Source: Pseudomonadota bacterium (GTDB lineage Bacteria > Myxococcota_A > Polyangia > Polyangiales > Polyangiaceae). From it: 6,012 nucleotides of DNA. A program made the translations under genes and the position numbers. Positions 4,753 to 6,012 of the stretch are shown one piece after another. The stretch spans positions 1 through 6,012 of the forward strand of contig QGUH01000261.1 of NCBI GenBank assembly GCA_003242355.1, read 5' to 3'. Numbering within the stretch: the first letter of the stretch is position 1; the number at the start of each line of letters is the position of its first letter. A model generated the notes under the pieces. That model saw only the letters and a list, made by a program, of their open reading frames with translations, did no database searches and was not told the DNA's origin.

Positions 4753-6012
4753 TGCGCTACCTGCCGCATACGGACGCCGAAATCGCGGAGATGCTGCGCG
4801 TCGTCGGGCGACGCTCGCTCGACGAGCTGTTCGACACCATTCCGGAATCCGTGCGCTTCCGGGGTGATCTGCGCGTGGCTCCGGCGCTCGACGAAGCGGC
4901 GCTCATGCGCCATCTGCGGGACCTCGCCGACAAGAACGAGGGCGCTCGATTCACGAGCTTTCTGGGCGCCGGGATGTATTCCCACCACATCCCGCCGGCA
5001 GTGGATCAGCTGCTGCTTCGGAGCGAGTTCTACACCGCGTACACGCCCTACCAGCCCGAGGTCTCGCAGGGCACCCTGCAAGCGATCTGGGAATTTCAGA
5101 CGATCGTCTCCGAGCTGTACGGGCTGCCCCTCGCGAACGCGAGCCTGTACGACGGCGCGAGCGCGGCGGCCGAAGCCGCGCTGATGGCCTGCCGCCTCAC
5201 GCGGCGCGATCGCGTGGTCGTCAGCGCGTGCGTGCATCCCGAATACCGGGCGACGATCCGCACGTACCTCGGCGGGCGCGACGGCGACGCCTACGTCGAA
5301 GTGCCGGTAGGCAGCGACGGCCGTGCGCACGGCGCGGCGCTCGCCGACGCGGTCGACGAGCAGACCGCCGCTCTCGTCGTCGGGTATCCGAGCTTCTACG
5401 GCCCGCTGAACGACGTCGCACGGCTCGCAGAGCTCGCCCACGGGCGTGAGGCGTTGCTCGTCGCCGTAAATAGCGAGCCCTACGCGCTCGCGCTCGCCGC
5501 GGCGCCCGGCGCGTTGGGCGCCGACATCGCCGTCGGCGAAGGTCAGCCCATCGCCTGCCCGCCGACGCTCGGCGGCCCTGGCGTCGGCCTGTTCGCGTGT
5601 CGCGACGAACGGCGCTTCCTCCAACAGCTCCCCGGTCGCCTGTGCAGCGAGACGGTCGATGCGAACGGGCGGCGCGGATACGTGCTCACCCTTTCCACGC
5701 GCGAGCAACACATTCGGCGTGAGCGCGCGACGAGCAACATCTGCACGAACCAGGGGCTCGTCGCTCTGGCGCTGACGATCCGCATGAGCTTGCTCGGAAA
5801 ATCCGGCTTCGTCGCGGTAGCGGAGCAGTGCCTCGCCAAGGCGCACTATCTGCGCTCGGCCATCCTCGCTCTTCGGGGTTACGCGCCCGGTTTCGACGAG
5901 GCGCCGTTCTTCAACGAGTTCGCGGTGCGCGTCCGTGGAGGCAACGCCGCTCGCGTCGTCGAGGCGCTGAGCGAACCCGCCAAACTCCCGCCTTTGACCT
6001 CGGTCGCGTCTC
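4752..6012 (+). CDS. gcvPA: Glycine dehydrogenase (decarboxylating) subunit 1, 3'-truncated by window edge
   Basis: ATG 4752 overlaps the gcvH stop by one base; the frame stays open for 420 codons to the window end, against about 440-450 for complete family members. GcvPA pairs with GcvPB to form the PLP-dependent P-protein that decarboxylates glycine and loads the aminomethyl group on GcvH. Conserved blocks: MRYLPHT near the start, FLGAGMYSHHIP (70-81), RSEFYTAYTPYQPEVSQGTL (90-109), ANASLYDGAS (128-137), ADIAVGEGQ (257-265), LGGPGVG (273-279), TREQHIRRERATSNICTNQ (316-334) and FFNEF near residue 390. By eye, Q265 sits where the PLP lysine lies in the B half, as expected for the non-catalytic A subunit. 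GGAAAG (4734-4739) is a distant, weak ribosome site, so coupling to gcvH is likely. The last 12 or so residues no longer match the family, while the -1 frame does, so a one-base error or real frameshift is suspected. gcvPB should follow downstream. Confidence 0.96.
   Translation, partial: MRYLPHTDAEIAEMLRVVGRRSLDELFDTIPESVRFRGDLRVAPALDEAALMRHLRDLADKNEGARFTSFLGAGMYSHHIPPAVDQLLLRSEFYTAYTPYQPEVSQGTLQAIWEFQTIVSELYGLPLANASLYDGASAAAEAALMACRLTRRDRVVVSACVHPEYRATIRTYLGGRDGDAYVEVPVGSDGRAHGAALADAVDEQTAALVVGYPSFYGPLNDVARLAELAHGREALLVAVNSEPYALALAAAPGALGADIAVGEGQPIACPPTLGGPGVGLFACRDERRFLQQLPGRLCSETVDANGRRGYVLTLSTREQHIRRERATSNICTNQGLVALALTIRMSLLGKSGFVAVAEQCLAKAHYLRSAILALRGYAPGFDEAPFFNEFAVRVRGGNAARVVEALSEPAKLPPLTSVAS

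Noticed and set aside
4746..5846. Open frame of 366 codons on the minus strand opposite gcvPA
   Set aside because: Same artefact: the composition is an antisense shadow and the + strand encodes unmistakable GcvPA motifs.

Overview
This GC-rich, densely coding 6-kb window has every gene on the + strand. It holds the 3' part of a type IV pilus tip-adhesin gene (PilY1 family), a small probable lipoprotein gene, and the first three genes of a glycine cleavage operon (gcvT, gcvH, gcvPA). Both outer genes are cut by the window edges. The myxobacterial style of the PilY1 protein (several Cys-rich inserts, and a C-terminal region unlike the pseudomonad form), the A/P/S-rich lipoprotein linker, the split glycine decarboxylase (GcvPA rather than one fused GcvP) and the strong G/C bias at third codon positions suggest a Myxococcota/Polyangia-type deltaproteobacterium. 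That assignment is inference; no rRNA or marker gene is present to confirm it.

Layout: 1-2633, PilY1-like protein, 876 visible residues, missing its signal peptide and most of a VWA-like N-terminal region. 2630-3169, 179-residue putative lipoprotein of unknown function whose ATG overlaps the pilY1 stop (ATGA). 3170-3229, the only intergenic gap (60 nt); it holds a 20-codon open frame that starts one base after the lipoprotein stop and ends on the gcvT start. 3230-4336, GcvT aminomethyltransferase. 4348-4752, GcvH lipoyl carrier. 4752-6012, GcvPA, the alpha subunit of the P-protein, whose 3' end runs off the window. There is no clear terminator anywhere, and successive genes touch or nearly touch, so one transcript could cover the whole window, although the functional break lies between the lipoprotein gene and gcvT.

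The gcv genes work together. The P-protein (GcvPA plus a GcvPB expected just downstream) decarboxylates glycine and loads the aminomethyl group on the lipoyl lysine of GcvH. GcvT then moves the one-carbon unit to tetrahydrofolate and releases ammonia. The PilY1-like protein and the lipoprotein belong to the cell surface.

Most worth a second look: (i) an apparent one-base loss at the far 3' end of the visible gcvPA, where the family's conserved DLGR block appears in the -1 frame at exactly the spacing expected; (ii) a PilY1 propeller in which the usual calcium loop is degenerate, while a different calcium-loop-like motif lies further N-terminal; (iii) a lipoprotein translationally coupled to pilY1; (iv) the stop/start chain through a 20-codon frame into gcvT. 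I found no mobile element, CRISPR array, RNA gene or clearly novel multi-gene system here.
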